From Chryseobacterium taklimakanense (GTDB lineage: Bacteria; Bacteroidota; Bacteroidia; Flavobacteriales; Weeksellaceae): a DNA stretch of 64,000 nucleotides. The stretch lies in the NCBI RefSeq assembly GCF_900187185.1, contig NZ_LT906465.1, forward strand, positions 1,922,001 to 1,986,000. Reading direction: 5' to 3'. Within the stretch, counting starts at the first letter, position 1. Each line of letters begins with the position of its first letter. The notes beneath the pieces are model-generated. The model searched no databases and was not told where the DNA came from. It saw nothing but the letters and a program-made list of their open reading frames with translations. The position numbers were made by a program, and so were the translations under genes. Positions 1 through 9,400 of this stretch are shown piece by piece.

Positions 1-212
1 GCTACAGTCTGCCTAAGGAAACGCTTAGCCAGTACAATATCAATAACATTAGGGTTTATGTAAGCGGACAGAATTTGGCAATCATTACCAAATATCCTGG
101 TCCGGATCCGGAAGTGTCATCCAATGGAAACATACAGACCGCGCCTGGTGTGGACAGAAACACTGTTGGCAATGCAAGGACGGTTTTATTTGGATTAAAT
201 GTAGGTTTTTAA
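1..212 (+). CDS. SusC/RagA-family TonB-dependent outer-membrane protein, C-terminal end (partial)
   Basis: An open frame enters from the left edge (codons in phase with position 3) and stops at TAA 210-212, giving about 69 residues. It ends in the typical SusC tail: IRVYVSGQNLAIITKY, a PEV/ GNIQTAPGVDRN segment, then TVLFGLNVGF with a terminal Phe, the beta-barrel C-terminal signature. The next gene, 19 bp downstream, is a SusD homologue, which is the usual SusC-SusD order. Family knowledge: SusC is the 22-strand outer-membrane channel energised by TonB and SusD is its surface lid for glycan or peptide binding. The substrate cannot be told because the rest of the gene is outside the window. 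Confidence 0.85.
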   Translation, partial: YSLPKETLSQYNINNIRVYVSGQNLAIITKYPGPDPEVSSNGNIQTAPGVDRNTVGNARTVLFGLNVGF

Positions 213-231
213 CATCAAATTAGAATTAAAA

Positions 232-1704
232 ATGAAAAATAAATTAATAATAAGCAGTTTGGCATTAGCTGCATTGCTAACATCCTGTAGGGATGAGAAT
301 AAGCTTTATCCGGAGAATCCAACAAGTTTTTTGGATAATCAGGTTTTCGCTACAGCTTCAAGAATTCAGAGTCAGCTTTTAGGAGTTTACGGATCCTTCA
401 AGCACGGTAATCAACACGGAGGTCGGTATATCATTTACAATGATATAAGGGGAGAGGATATCCTGTCGCAAACATCAAACCTGGTGACAGCGGCTGATAT
501 ATTTGCTCAAAATCCAACAAACTCCTCCAATTCCATAACAAATTTCTGGACGCAGTCTTATTATACCATTAACAATGTAAATCTGTTTATAGAAGGTATG
601 GACACACAAGGCAAAGCTGTTGTTGGTGACGCGCTTTACAAAAATTATGTTGCGGAGGTTAAAGTAATCAGAGCGTTAAGTTACTACGGTTTGCTGCAGT
701 TTTTTGCAAAACCTTATGCTGACGGGGCGGGCAGCAAGCCAGGGTTGCCTTTAAGGCTTACTGCCGTTAAGGGCGCCGGCAGTTCGCAATTGGCCAGAAG
801 CACAGTTGGGGAAGTTTATGCGCAGATCTTGAAGGATTTAAATGAAGCAGAAGCCGATTTGCCGCTGAACTACAGTGGTACCAGCAATGTAACCCGTATC
901 CACAGAAATACGGCTATCGCTTTGAAAACCAGAGTTTATCTTTCTATGCAGAAATATACAGAGGCTGTTGCGGAGGCCAACAAAATTGTTTCTGCAGCAG
1001 CACCTTTTACTGCAACATCAGGCGTGGCAAACAGGCTTGAGCCAAATATTGCAAATGTCTTTTCAAGTTATACCACCGCCGAATCCATTTTCTCTTTACC
1101 GATGACGGCTACAGCAGGTGACTTTCCGGGGACCCAAAACCAAATCGCTTATTATTGGACACCAGCTACGGGTGGCGGAGTAGGAAACGGTGAATATTCA
1201 CTTAATCCTGCCGGTATTTTAGCAAATACGACACAGTTCACAGCTGCTGACAAGCGTCGAGAGTTTGTGCTTTCAACCGGAAGTGGATCTTCAGCGAGAC
1301 TTTGGAATATGAAGTTTAAAGCACCAAGCCCATATACGGATTGGGTGCCGGTCATCAGATATGCTGAAGTCTTATTAAACCTTGCAGAAGCTAAAGTAAG
1401 GGCAAGCAACGCAGTAGATGCGCAGGCGATTGCTTTACTGAATGCTGTTCACGGAAGGTCGGATGCTGCAAAAGTTTTCACCGCCGCTGATTTTCCAACC
1501 GCAGCAGACTTCCTTACAGCTGTTGACAATGAGCGCAGAATGGAATTCATGGGTGAAGGTCACCGCACCAGAGACATCACCCGTTTGCTAAAGCCATTCC
1601 CTGCACACGGCGGAGCTCCTGCGAAAGCACTGAACGATGTTGGATATATTTGGCCTATCCCGGCGGCAGAGCTTTCATTAAACCCCGCTATGACTGATAA
1701 CTAG
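232..1704 (+). CDS. RagB/SusD family nutrient-uptake outer-membrane lipoprotein
   Basis: 490 aa. The N-terminus is a lipoprotein signal (short Lys-rich start, hydrophobic stretch, LLTSC lipobox with Cys about residue 19). The middle carries the helical SusD pattern (NNVNLFIEGM, EVKVIRALSYYGLLQFF, RIHRNTAIALKTRVYLSMQKYTEA) and the C-terminus has the family's VIRYAEVLLNLAEAK and ERRMEFMGEGHRTRDITR motifs ending in a YIWPIP / NP segment. The length is normal for the smaller members. It lies 19 bp after a SusC tail and is followed by two hairpin terminators, so it is the last gene of the uptake operon. Role by family: cell-surface substrate-binding partner of the SusC channel. Substrate unknown; no polysaccharide-degrading gene is present in the window. 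Confidence 0.92.
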   Translation: MKNKLIISSLALAALLTSCRDENKLYPENPTSFLDNQVFATASRIQSQLLGVYGSFKHGNQHGGRYIIYNDIRGEDILSQTSNLVTAADIFAQNPTNSSNSITNFWTQSYYTINNVNLFIEGMDTQGKAVVGDALYKNYVAEVKVIRALSYYGLLQFFAKPYADGAGSKPGLPLRLTAVKGAGSSQLARSTVGEVYAQILKDLNEAEADLPLNYSGTSNVTRIHRNTAIALKTRVYLSMQKYTEAVAEANKIVSAAAPFTATSGVANRLEPNIANVFSSYTTAESIFSLPMTATAGDFPGTQNQIAYYWTPATGGGVGNGEYSLNPAGILANTTQFTAADKRREFVLSTGSGSSARLWNMKFKAPSPYTDWVPVIRYAEVLLNLAEAKVRASNAVDAQAIALLNAVHGRSDAAKVFTAADFPTAADFLTAVDNERRMEFMGEGHRTRDITRLLKPFPAHGGAPAKALNDVGYIWPIPAAELSLNPAMTDN

Positions 1705-1731
1705 TTCGTTTTCAAGTAAATTTTTCAAAAG

Positions 1732-1752
1732 ACCACCTTCGGGTGGTTTTTA
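1732..1752 (+). terminator. Rho-independent terminator of the SusC/SusD operon
   Basis: Six-bp GC-rich stem ACCACC/GGTGGT closed by a UUCG tetraloop (1732-1747), followed by TTTTTAT. It lies 28 bp after the SusD stop codon. Confidence 0.85.
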
Positions 1753-1796
1753 TCTTTCCAAACCGTCAAATAGACATTTAGTCACTCATCTATAAT

Positions 1797-1820
1797 CCCC
1801 GCCACCCGGCGGGGTTTTTT
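1797..1820 (+). terminator. Second tandem terminator downstream of SusD
   Basis: Seven-bp stem CCCCGCC/GGCGGGG (1797-1803 with 1808-1814), 4-nt loop, then six T. It lies 45 bp after the first hairpin and insulates the next gene's promoter from read-through. Confidence 0.75.
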
Positions 1821-1836
1821 ATTTAACCATAATTGC

Positions 1837-1844
1837 TAAATTTG
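1837..1844 (+). promoter_or_regulatory. Putative -7 element (TAAATTTG) for the porin gene
   Basis: Exact match to the Bacteroidota -7 consensus TANNTTTG, 17 bp before the ATG at 1862 and just after the second terminator. No clear TTG is seen at the -33 position, so the call rests on one half-site and its position. Confidence 0.5.
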
Positions 1845-1861
1845 TAGCTCACACTTTTTAC

Positions 1862-3784
1862 ATGAGATACATAATTCTGCTGCTTTTTGCCTGTCTTGGG
1901 CTGAAGGCGCAAGTGATCAATAAAACCGATTCCAACCAGGTGAAAATGGATGATACCCTGGTGGTGGACAACGGTAAAAAAGATTCACTCAAAATATTTA
2001 AACCAACCATTTCAGATTACCGGTTCCGGACGCAGTTCGGTGAGCAGAAGGTTTTTGATACCGCGTTCACCGTTCAGAAATCTTACATCTATACCCAGTA
2101 CAACAACCGTGATAATTTTGGCAAGGTGCAGTTTGCAAACATCGGTTCGGGTTTCCAGAATTTGGTTTATTACAATAATCCGGAGCGCAATCTTTCCCTT
2201 CTTCCCGAGAGAAAATCGCATTTCATTCTAGGTATTGGCGATATAAAATACTATGATGTAAAAACGCCTACAACATCGTTCATTTATCACACGGCAATGC
2301 GAAACGGTGCCGCGCTGCAGACGACTTACACTCAAAATTTTGGTAAAAATCTCAACCTCGCAGTTGAATATATGGGGCTGCGTTCACAGGGATTTTACAA
2401 TAACAGTCTGGCGGCAAATAACAGTGTGGTGTTTTCGGGACATTTTAATTCCGAAAATAAAAAATATGAAGCGTTTGCGCACTTCATTCACCAAAATGTC
2501 AACAATGAGGAATATGGAGGAATTTCTGATTTAGACATCTTCCTTAGTGGCGATTCGAGGTTTAAAAGCCGCGAAAATCTTGAGGTAAATCTCAACAGTT
2601 CAGATTCGCGGTATTCTTACAGGCGGTACTATTACAGCCACAGTTTCGCGCCGTTCAATCCGGAGCGTTATCCTTTCAAAATTTCTCATACTATTTTTCA
2701 TCAGGGGAATAAATATTACTTCAATCTGGGAAGCGGCGATTCAGCTTTCTTTGGCGCTCTCATTCCCAACCGCAGCCTCAGCAGCAAAAAGTTTTCCGAA
2801 AACCTAAGCAATACCGCAAGCCTTGTCTTTGATAATGAAAAATTTAAGCTCGACGCAGGCATCAGGCATCAGCGCATCACTTTAGGAGCAAACAATGCAA
2901 TACAGAGTCCCGAATCGGTGGCAGAGACCGAACTGAAAGAAAACCGTCTCGGGGCTGTCGGACATTTGAAAATCAGTCTTTGGGAAAAGCTGGCCTTAAA
3001 TTCTTCTTTGGAATATTCGAACGGAAAACAGTTTGGCAATTATCTGCGTTCGGCGAATCAGTTAAAATTTGAGCCAATTCCGGATTATTTTGTTGATGCG
3101 AAAGTTAATTTTCAAAGTGCGGCGCCTAGTTTCAATTATCTGCTGAATGTTTCACCCATTACAGGGCACAACTACAATTTCACGGATTTTAAAAATGAAA
3201 GCATTCTTGAAGTCGGTGGTACTGTTGGTTTAAAATGGTTTGATGCTCAAGTGTTTGCCAATTATTTCAGGATTGATAACTACGCCTATTTTACTTCTGC
3301 CGGTCAACCGCAGCAGAGCGGCTCATCGCTCAATATCTCGCAAATTGGCGGTGATGCCACATTCAGTTACAGCAAATTTCACCTGAACACCCGGTTGCTT
3401 TTTCAAAGCAATTTGAGCAATAAAGAACTTCTGCCGGCACCAAATTTTGTGGGAAGAGCAAATATTTATTGGCAGAGTAAGGCTTTCAAGGATGCTGCCG
3501 AGATCATGACGGGGCTTAAAGTTCACTATTTTACAAAATTCGCGTCACGGGATTTTTCTCCGGTGATCAATGAGTTTGTTCTGCCGGACTCGAAAGCATA
3601 CTCCATTGGCGGGCAGCCGGTCTTGGATGCGTATTTTAATATGAAGGTGAAAACGATGCAGTTCTATGTGGAGGCGCAGAACTTTACTACAACTTTTATT
3701 CAGAACAGGACTTACACTGCACCGTATTATCCGTTTTATGATTTCAGGTTAAATATCGGCATTGTCTGGAACCTTTTTCATTAA
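1862..3784 (+). CDS. Putative porin (Porin_10-like beta-barrel)
   Basis: 640 aa with a signal peptide (MRYIILLLFACLGLKAQ, cleavage near residue 17). After a polar linker comes a long run of alternating hydrophobic/polar strands with many aromatic residues. The early segment (TQYNNRDNFGKVQFANIG followed by FQNLVY) is the pattern I associate with the Bacteroidota 'putative porin' family. The last residues (YPFYDFRLNIGIVWNLFH) form an aromatic-rich terminal strand. It should sit in the outer membrane as a beta-barrel; what passes through it is not known. It stands alone, with its own promoter-like site upstream. Confidence 0.75.
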   Translation: MRYIILLLFACLGLKAQVINKTDSNQVKMDDTLVVDNGKKDSLKIFKPTISDYRFRTQFGEQKVFDTAFTVQKSYIYTQYNNRDNFGKVQFANIGSGFQNLVYYNNPERNLSLLPERKSHFILGIGDIKYYDVKTPTTSFIYHTAMRNGAALQTTYTQNFGKNLNLAVEYMGLRSQGFYNNSLAANNSVVFSGHFNSENKKYEAFAHFIHQNVNNEEYGGISDLDIFLSGDSRFKSRENLEVNLNSSDSRYSYRRYYYSHSFAPFNPERYPFKISHTIFHQGNKYYFNLGSGDSAFFGALIPNRSLSSKKFSENLSNTASLVFDNEKFKLDAGIRHQRITLGANNAIQSPESVAETELKENRLGAVGHLKISLWEKLALNSSLEYSNGKQFGNYLRSANQLKFEPIPDYFVDAKVNFQSAAPSFNYLLNVSPITGHNYNFTDFKNESILEVGGTVGLKWFDAQVFANYFRIDNYAYFTSAGQPQQSGSSLNISQIGGDATFSYSKFHLNTRLLFQSNLSNKELLPAPNFVGRANIYWQSKAFKDAAEIMTGLKVHYFTKFASRDFSPVINEFVLPDSKAYSIGGQPVLDAYFNMKVKTMQFYVEAQNFTTTFIQNRTYTAPYYPFYDFRLNIGIVWNLFH

Positions 3785-3907
3785 CATTAAATCTTTGATT
3801 TTCAGTTAATGTGTTCTGGAGAAAGCATCCTGGAGCACAACAAAAAAAAATAATGTGACGATGGGGTATAAGACCTTTAGTTTAAATTCAAAAAATTAAA
3901 ATCGAAT

Positions 3908-5494
3908 TTGAAGCATTTAAAAAACATACCCTTTCAGGAAATTGAAAGCATTCCCCAGTTGATCAAAGATTTTCTGAACGGTAAACTTTTGGATTTTAAA
4001 GAAGATTTATTCAGCCCCGAAAATTTTAGACAAAAAATTTCAGGTAAGAAATCCGAGTTCACTGCCCATAAGCGCAACATTCTGTTTGAAGTTCTAAGTG
4101 ACCAGCTTTCTAAGATTGAACTTTCAGAGCATCAGGAAGCCAACCTCAGCGCTCTGCAGAATGACAATACCTTCACGGTGGTCACAGGGCATCAGCTGAA
4201 CCTGTTTACGGGGCCGGCTTTTTTCATTTATAAGATCTTGCAAACCATAAAAACGGCGGAATATTTAACTGAACACTTCCCTGAAAACAATGTTGTCCCG
4301 GTATTTTGGATGGCCACGGAGGATCATGATTTTGAGGAAATCGACCATTTTAAAACAGAAAACAATTATTACGAAATCAAAGGGAAATCCGGAGGTGCAG
4401 TTGGAAGAATTCAAATTGAAGACCAGTATTTCATTCGTGAATTTGAAGAAGAATTCAAAGATTCAGTCTACGGGACAGAACTCATGCGTTGGATCAGGGA
4501 GGCTTACTCGCCCGGCAATACGCTTGCGCAGGCCACCACAATTTTGGTGCACCGGCTGTTTTCACAGTACGGTTTGCTGATCATTGACGGGGATGACCCC
4601 AAGCTGAAAAATGAAATGAAAGAGATCTTCAAGGCGGAACTTATCGATCAAAAACTTTTTCAGTGCTCCCAGGATAAAGTAAATTTCCTCACTGAGCATT
4701 ACGGTAAAGTTCAGGTTAATCCCCGCGAAATCAACCTTTTTTACCTCTCGGAAACCCGCGACCGAATTGAATATGCCAACGGAAAATACAATGTCGTGGA
4801 TAAGGAAATTTCCTTTACAGGAGGCGAGATTTTGCACGAGCTCGAAACTTATCCGGAGAGATTTAGCCCTAATGCTTTGATGCGCCCGGTTTATCAGGAA
4901 AAAGTGCTTCCAAATCTTGTTTACATCGGTGGTAATGCCGAAATCATGTACTGGATGGAAATCAAGGATTATTTCCGCGAAATCGACTTGCAGTTCCCGA
5001 TTCTTATCCCAAGAAATTCAATGCTGTTCCTGAAGGAAAAGACCCTTAAAAAAGCTGAAAAACTCGACCTTAAAACTGAAGATTTCTTCAGAAATTTCAC
5101 TCAGGTCATTAACCAAATTATTCTTAAAAATTCACGGTTAACTTCACTTCTTGATGCAAAAGAAGATGCTGTAAAATCTGTTTTCTCAGAAATTAAAGAA
5201 CAGGCTGCGGAAACTGATGTTACTTTCAAAAATCTTGTTGCAGCCGAAGAAAAACGTCAGCTTAAGTCTTATGAAAGGATGAGAAAGCGGCTTTTGAGGG
5301 CCGAGAAAATCAAACAGAGCGAAAAACTTTCCCGTCTCGAAAAACTTTTCCTTGAGGTGCATCCTGCAAAAAACTGGCAGGAACGGGTGCTGAATTTCAG
5401 CGTGTTTTATGCTGATGAAGGCCGGGATTGGCTTCAAAATTGTTACAGCACAATGAATGTAGAAAAATCGGAATTATTTATTATTCAGATTTGA
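3908..5494 (+). CDS. bshC: Putative bacillithiol synthase BshC (cysteine-adding enzyme)
   Basis: 528 aa, beginning with TTG; the resulting start KHLKNIPFQEIESIPQLIKDF matches the usual BshC N-terminus, so I keep this start. Signature blocks are VVTGHQLNLFTGPAFFIYKI (about residues 91-110) and VPVFWMATEDHDFEEIDHF (about 130-148). A C-terminal coiled region (KSYERMRKRLLRAEKIK) is also typical. Family knowledge: BshC adds cysteine to glucosamine-malate to complete bacillithiol, the low-molecular-weight thiol of Bacillota and many Bacteroidota. It acts in the cytosol. bshA and bshB are not in this window. The following LysM gene begins 38 bp after the stop. Confidence 0.95.
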   Translation: MKHLKNIPFQEIESIPQLIKDFLNGKLLDFKEDLFSPENFRQKISGKKSEFTAHKRNILFEVLSDQLSKIELSEHQEANLSALQNDNTFTVVTGHQLNLFTGPAFFIYKILQTIKTAEYLTEHFPENNVVPVFWMATEDHDFEEIDHFKTENNYYEIKGKSGGAVGRIQIEDQYFIREFEEEFKDSVYGTELMRWIREAYSPGNTLAQATTILVHRLFSQYGLLIIDGDDPKLKNEMKEIFKAELIDQKLFQCSQDKVNFLTEHYGKVQVNPREINLFYLSETRDRIEYANGKYNVVDKEISFTGGEILHELETYPERFSPNALMRPVYQEKVLPNLVYIGGNAEIMYWMEIKDYFREIDLQFPILIPRNSMLFLKEKTLKKAEKLDLKTEDFFRNFTQVINQIILKNSRLTSLLDAKEDAVKSVFSEIKEQAAETDVTFKNLVAAEEKRQLKSYERMRKRLLRAEKIKQSEKLSRLEKLFLEVHPAKNWQERVLNFSVFYADEGRDWLQNCYSTMNVEKSELFIIQI

Positions 5495-5505
5495 TTTTAA
5501 AGGCT

Positions 5506-5513
5506 TATTTTTG
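5506..5513 (+). promoter_or_regulatory. Putative -7 element (TATTTTTG) for the LysM gene
   Basis: Matches TANNTTTG 20 bp before the chosen ATG at 5533. It supports the start at 5533 rather than the longer frame that would begin inside bshC. No TTG at proper distance is seen. Confidence 0.45.
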
Positions 5514-5532
5514 CAAAAATAGAACTCACAAA

Positions 5533-7443
5533 ATGGTAAAAAAGATCTTATTGTTATCGGCGTTTGCGATGTTTTCGGCGGTTAGTGCCCAGAAAAAGCA
5601 TACTGTAGCAAAGGGCGACAATCCATATAATATTGCCAAGAGATACGGAATTACACTGGATGAACTTTTGAAGCTGAATCCCGGTGTGAAAGACGGTAAA
5701 GTGAACATTGGCGATGTACTGGTAGTGGATAAAAAATCTGCAGCCACAGCAAGTGAGAGAAAAACTGCCGTGCCTTCGACACCGAAAAACAGCGGTGAAA
5801 TGGGATACATCACGCTACAGCCGAAACAAACGGTTTACGGCATTACCAAGCAGTACCATATAACCGAAACCGAACTGAGAGCTATAAATCCTAACCTGGA
5901 TTCCAATATGAAAATTGGGGATAAGGTGGCCCTGCCATTGGAGAAGATCAGAAAATACGGTGCCGGACAAACCCAGGAAGCTGCTAAAGCCGCAGAAACT
6001 GCTACTGCGAACGGGACCGTTGTAAAACAAAATGCTGATGCAGATTCGTATGTCGTTCAGCCTAAAGACAACTACTACAGGATTACAAAAAACTTCAATA
6101 TCACTCAGGACCAGCTTTTTGCAATGAATCCGGGTCTTGAACAGAAGGGTTTGCAGCCTGGCGATGTGCTGAAAGTAAAAGGAAGCGCAGCGAAAGCTGC
6201 AGAAACGATACCAGAGCGGGCTTCCCAAAGCCCATCACCTTCGGAGACGGTTACGGCTGTTGCAGATGATTATGTGACTTATACCGTAAGAGATGGTGAT
6301 ACCGTTTTCGGAATCTTGAACAGATTTGGAGTTTCTCTGGATGAACTGCTTTCTCTGAACCCTGAATTATCAAACGGTCTGAAAGCGGGAATGGTCTTAA
6401 AAATCAAGAAACTTGATGCCCAGTACGTCAAAAAATCCGGCGATGCGCTGAACGTGGTGATCATGTTACCTTTCGGGTTTGATACGAATGACAGCAAATA
6501 CAGAAGCATTTCAACAGATTTCCTTACCGGTGCGAAACTTGCGATCGAAAGGAATGCGAAAAGCGGTCAGAAGCTCGACGTGAAAGTTGTGGATGCGGGT
6601 AATGAAGCTTCTTTCAAAAACAGCCTTACACAGATCAATAAGAACAATACAGATCTAATTATCGGACCTTTTTTCAAATCGTCAGTGGTTGAAGTTTTGA
6701 ATTACGTTCAGAAAGAGAAAATTCCGGTTGTTGCACCTTTTGCAAATTCGGAAGATCTCTATGGTTACGACAACCTGATCATCGTGGAAACTACCGGTGA
6801 TTCTTACGCAAAAAGAATCGTGGAAGAGGTGGGTAAAGTGTATTCTGACCAGAAAATCTATATCGTTTCAGGTTCAGATAAAGCCGATGCCAACCTTGTA
6901 AAATCCGGTTTGGAGAAATCCTTTAAAAATCCAAATATCACGATGGTGAATTCACCACTCGATATACAGCTGGATAAAAACATGATGACTGGCCAGTCTG
7001 CGCCGGTGATTGCAATCCTTGCTTCGAGCAATGAGGAGCTTGGCAATGCCTTTACCAGCAGGATTATCCAGATGAACAGTGAGGTTCCGCAAACCAAATC
7101 TTTCAGTCTTGCTTACAGCTCCAGCTTTGAGAAAAAGGAAAAAGAGATTGGGCATTTGGTTTATCTGATGGACCGAAAAATCAACACAGAAGGCAGTTTT
7201 GAGAAAGAAATTCTAGGTGATTATAAAGAAAAGTACTGCAAAACGCCTTCGAAATATGCTGTGATCGGTTTCGATGTGGTAAATGATATTTTAACCCGTG
7301 AAAACAAGAAAGGAGAAGTTTTCAAACAGATCGGAAAGGTACAGACACAACTGGCAACAAAATTTGAATACGTAAGGGCCAAAAAGAATGGCGCATATAT
7401 CAACACCGGGTACAGAGTAGTGAGGCTGGAGCCTCAGAACTAA
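5533..7443 (+). CDS. Secreted protein with four LysM domains and a type-1 periplasmic-binding-like domain
   Basis: 636 aa from ATG 5533. The open frame extends upstream to 5428 inside bshC, but a signal peptide (MVKKILLLSAFAMFSAVSA) begins exactly at 5533 and a -7 box precedes it. Four LysM repeats at about residues 22-66, 91-136, 172-216 and 248-292 each show the TVxxGDxxxxIxxRxxxxxxxLxxLNP pattern. The C-terminal half (from about 307, VVIMLPFGF) looks like an amino-acid-binding/LivJ-like fold, with DLIIGPFFKSSVVEVLNYV and IPVVAPFANS motifs. It probably binds peptidoglycan in the periplasm. The domain pairing recalls proteins that couple wall binding with synthase or hydrolase regulation, but no function is proven. 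Confidence 0.85.
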   Translation: MVKKILLLSAFAMFSAVSAQKKHTVAKGDNPYNIAKRYGITLDELLKLNPGVKDGKVNIGDVLVVDKKSAATASERKTAVPSTPKNSGEMGYITLQPKQTVYGITKQYHITETELRAINPNLDSNMKIGDKVALPLEKIRKYGAGQTQEAAKAAETATANGTVVKQNADADSYVVQPKDNYYRITKNFNITQDQLFAMNPGLEQKGLQPGDVLKVKGSAAKAAETIPERASQSPSPSETVTAVADDYVTYTVRDGDTVFGILNRFGVSLDELLSLNPELSNGLKAGMVLKIKKLDAQYVKKSGDALNVVIMLPFGFDTNDSKYRSISTDFLTGAKLAIERNAKSGQKLDVKVVDAGNEASFKNSLTQINKNNTDLIIGPFFKSSVVEVLNYVQKEKIPVVAPFANSEDLYGYDNLIIVETTGDSYAKRIVEEVGKVYSDQKIYIVSGSDKADANLVKSGLEKSFKNPNITMVNSPLDIQLDKNMMTGQSAPVIAILASSNEELGNAFTSRIIQMNSEVPQTKSFSLAYSSSFEKKEKEIGHLVYLMDRKINTEGSFEKEILGDYKEKYCKTPSKYAVIGFDVVNDILTRENKKGEVFKQIGKVQTQLATKFEYVRAKKNGAYINTGYRVVRLEPQN

Positions 7444-7481
7444 GAAATTCTGTTTCAGTGTAAATATTTGATGAAAATAGT

Positions 7482-8360
7482 ATGAAGAAAGCATTAGTTT
7501 TTCCCGGTCAAGGTTCTCAGTTTGTCGGGATGGGAAAAGAGTTGTACGATTCCCGCAGAGATATTAAGGACCTGATGACCACTGCAAATGACATTTTAGG
7601 CTTTGATATCTTGTCGGCAATGTTCAGCGGTACCGAGGAAGACCTTAAAAAAACAAGCGTAACACAACCGGCAATTTTCATTCATTCCGTAGCAGCAGTG
7701 AAAGCCATCAACGCGATTGGTGCCGAAATGGTTGCCGGGCACAGTTTGGGCGAATTCTCTGCCCTGGTTGCCAACGGTGTTCTGTCTTTCGAAGACGGGC
7801 TTCGTTTGGTTTCCGAAAGAGCACAAGCAATGCAGGAGGCCTGCGACGCAAATCCAAGTGCTATGGCGGCGGTTTTAGGTTTGGAAGATTCGAAAGTAGA
7901 AGAAATTTGTGCCCAGATCGACGGAATTGTGGTGCCTGCCAACTATAACTGTCCTGGCCAACTCGTGATTTCCGGTGAGACCGCGGCGGTAGAAGCTGCC
8001 TGTGAAGCATTGAAAGAGGCTGGAGCAAAAAGAGCTTTAAAACTTCCGGTAAACGGAGCTTTCCATTCGCCTTTGATGCAGCCGGCGCAAGACAGACTGG
8101 CCGCAGCGATTGAAAAGACCAAGTTCGGTAAGGCTACAATGCCGATTTACCAAAATATAACCACTACGGCCGTTACCAATCCGGATGAGATCAAGAAAAA
8201 CCTCATCGCTCAGCTTACAGGCCCGGTAAAATGGACGCAAACCATTCAGAATATGGTTAAAGACGGTGCCGGAATCTTCATTGAAGTTGGTCCGGGTAAG
8301 ACGCTTCAGGGTTTAATTAAGAAAATTGATCCCGAAGTTACTGCTTCCTCAGCACTCTAG
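7482..8360 (+). CDS. fabD: ACP S-malonyltransferase (malonyl-CoA:ACP transacylase)
   Basis: 292 aa. FPGQGSQ (residues 7-13), the active-site serine in GHSLGEFSAL (Ser88) and the partner histidine in NGAFHSPLM (His195) are all present, with the C-terminal EVGPGKTLQGL motif. It transfers malonyl from CoA to acyl carrier protein to supply type II fatty-acid synthesis in the cytosol. Full family length. The GHMP kinase gene follows after only 5 bp, so the two are probably co-transcribed. Confidence 0.97.
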   Translation: MKKALVFPGQGSQFVGMGKELYDSRRDIKDLMTTANDILGFDILSAMFSGTEEDLKKTSVTQPAIFIHSVAAVKAINAIGAEMVAGHSLGEFSALVANGVLSFEDGLRLVSERAQAMQEACDANPSAMAAVLGLEDSKVEEICAQIDGIVVPANYNCPGQLVISGETAAVEAACEALKEAGAKRALKLPVNGAFHSPLMQPAQDRLAAAIEKTKFGKATMPIYQNITTTAVTNPDEIKKNLIAQLTGPVKWTQTIQNMVKDGAGIFIEVGPGKTLQGLIKKIDPEVTASSAL

Positions 8361-8365
8361 AAATT

Positions 8366-9271
8366 ATGGGTAAGATATTTTCACCCGGAAAATTATTACT
8401 CACTTCAGAATATGTCGTTCTCGACGGAGCTCTTGCTTTGGCTGTTCCAACACAGCTGGGGCAGGAGTTTTTTTTTGAAGAAACCGACGATGGCAAATCG
8501 GTTATTTATTGGGAGGCGTACCACCAAAATCAACTTTGGTTAAAAACAGAAATTGATTATAAAAACGGAGGGATTCTGCATGCAAATCTTAAGGAGCCTG
8601 CCGAATTCATTTTAAAGGTTTTAACGAAAGTTGCTGAGCTTTCTGAGATTAAATTTAAAAATGGCGTTTCGTACCGCTTAAAAACCAATCTTCAGTTTCC
8701 GTCCAATTTCGGTTTGGGCAGCAGTTCAACCCTGATGAACAACCTTGCCGAATGGGCAGGAACCGATGCTTATTTACTGAGCGATTCCACGCTTGGCGGA
8801 AGCGGATACGATATTGCCGTAGCAAAAGAAAAAAATGCGATCTTATTTCAGATTAAAGATCAAACCCGTATTTCAAACCCCGTCTCTTTCAATCCTGAAT
8901 TTTCAAAAGACCTAATTTTTATTCATCTGAACCAAAAACAGGATTCCCGGGAAGGCATCAGTCTTTACCGCTCCAAAACAAAATCTCCCACGCTGATCGA
9001 TGAATTTTCTGAAATTACTGAAAAGGTTCTGGTTGCCCGCAATATCGATGAATTTTCATTTCTGATGGTTGAGCATGAACGAAAACTGTCAGAATTTTTG
9101 GGTTTGCAGACCGTTAAGGAAAAATTTTTTGCGGATTGCCCTTCCTTTGTGAAAAGTTTGGGCGCCTGGGGCGGCGATTTTGTGATGGCTTCCCGGTTTA
9201 GCGGTTTCCGGGATTATTTTTCGGGAAAAGGTTTCGGTACAGTTTTTTCGTATGCTGAATTAATAGACTGA
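8366..9271 (+). CDS. GYDIA-family GHMP kinase (mevalonate-kinase-like)
   Basis: 301 aa. It begins GKIFSPGKLLLTSEYVVLDGALALAVP, a GHMP kinase N-terminal strand pair. It has the phosphate-binding glycine-rich loop LGSSSTLMNNLA (about 117-128) and the GGSGYDIA motif (about 146-153) that gives the flavobacterial family its name. The GHMP fold suggests ATP-dependent phosphorylation of a small metabolite. In Flavobacteriia this family is proposed for the mevalonate route of isoprenoids, but the exact substrate is not fixed by sequence. It is coupled to fabD (5-bp gap) and followed by a weak hairpin. Confidence 0.85.
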   Translation: MGKIFSPGKLLLTSEYVVLDGALALAVPTQLGQEFFFEETDDGKSVIYWEAYHQNQLWLKTEIDYKNGGILHANLKEPAEFILKVLTKVAELSEIKFKNGVSYRLKTNLQFPSNFGLGSSSTLMNNLAEWAGTDAYLLSDSTLGGSGYDIAVAKEKNAILFQIKDQTRISNPVSFNPEFSKDLIFIHLNQKQDSREGISLYRSKTKSPTLIDEFSEITEKVLVARNIDEFSFLMVEHERKLSEFLGLQTVKEKFFADCPSFVKSLGAWGGDFVMASRFSGFRDYFSGKGFGTVFSYAELID

Positions 9272-9297
9272 TTGGCAATGCGTTACTGCCAATTTAA
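9271..9297 (+). terminator. Possible weak terminator after the GHMP kinase
   Basis: Seven-bp stem ATTGGCA/TGCCAAT (9271-9277 with 9287-9293) that begins at the stop codon and is followed by TTAAATT. The T-run is poor, so termination is uncertain. Confidence 0.4.
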
Positions 9298-9358
9298 ATT
9301 CTTGCGAATTCTGATTAATATCAGTAACTTTCAGACATTCTAAACTTTCAGATAATTG

Positions 9359-9366
9359 TAAATTTG
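9359..9366 (+). promoter_or_regulatory. Putative -7 element (TAAATTTG) for pckA
   Basis: Exact TANNTTTG match 34 bp before the pckA ATG. The -33 TTG is not evident at N19. Confidence 0.5.
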
Positions 9367-9400
9367 GTACACAAAATAAACAGAAATTTAAATTGTATTT

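Noticed and set aside
5428-5532. Longer N-terminus for the LysM protein
   Set aside because: The extension lies inside bshC and would bury the signal peptide; a -7 box lies just before ATG 5533.
5815-6228. 137-codon minus-strand frame inside the LysM gene
   Set aside because: Shadow of the LysM repeats on the other strand.
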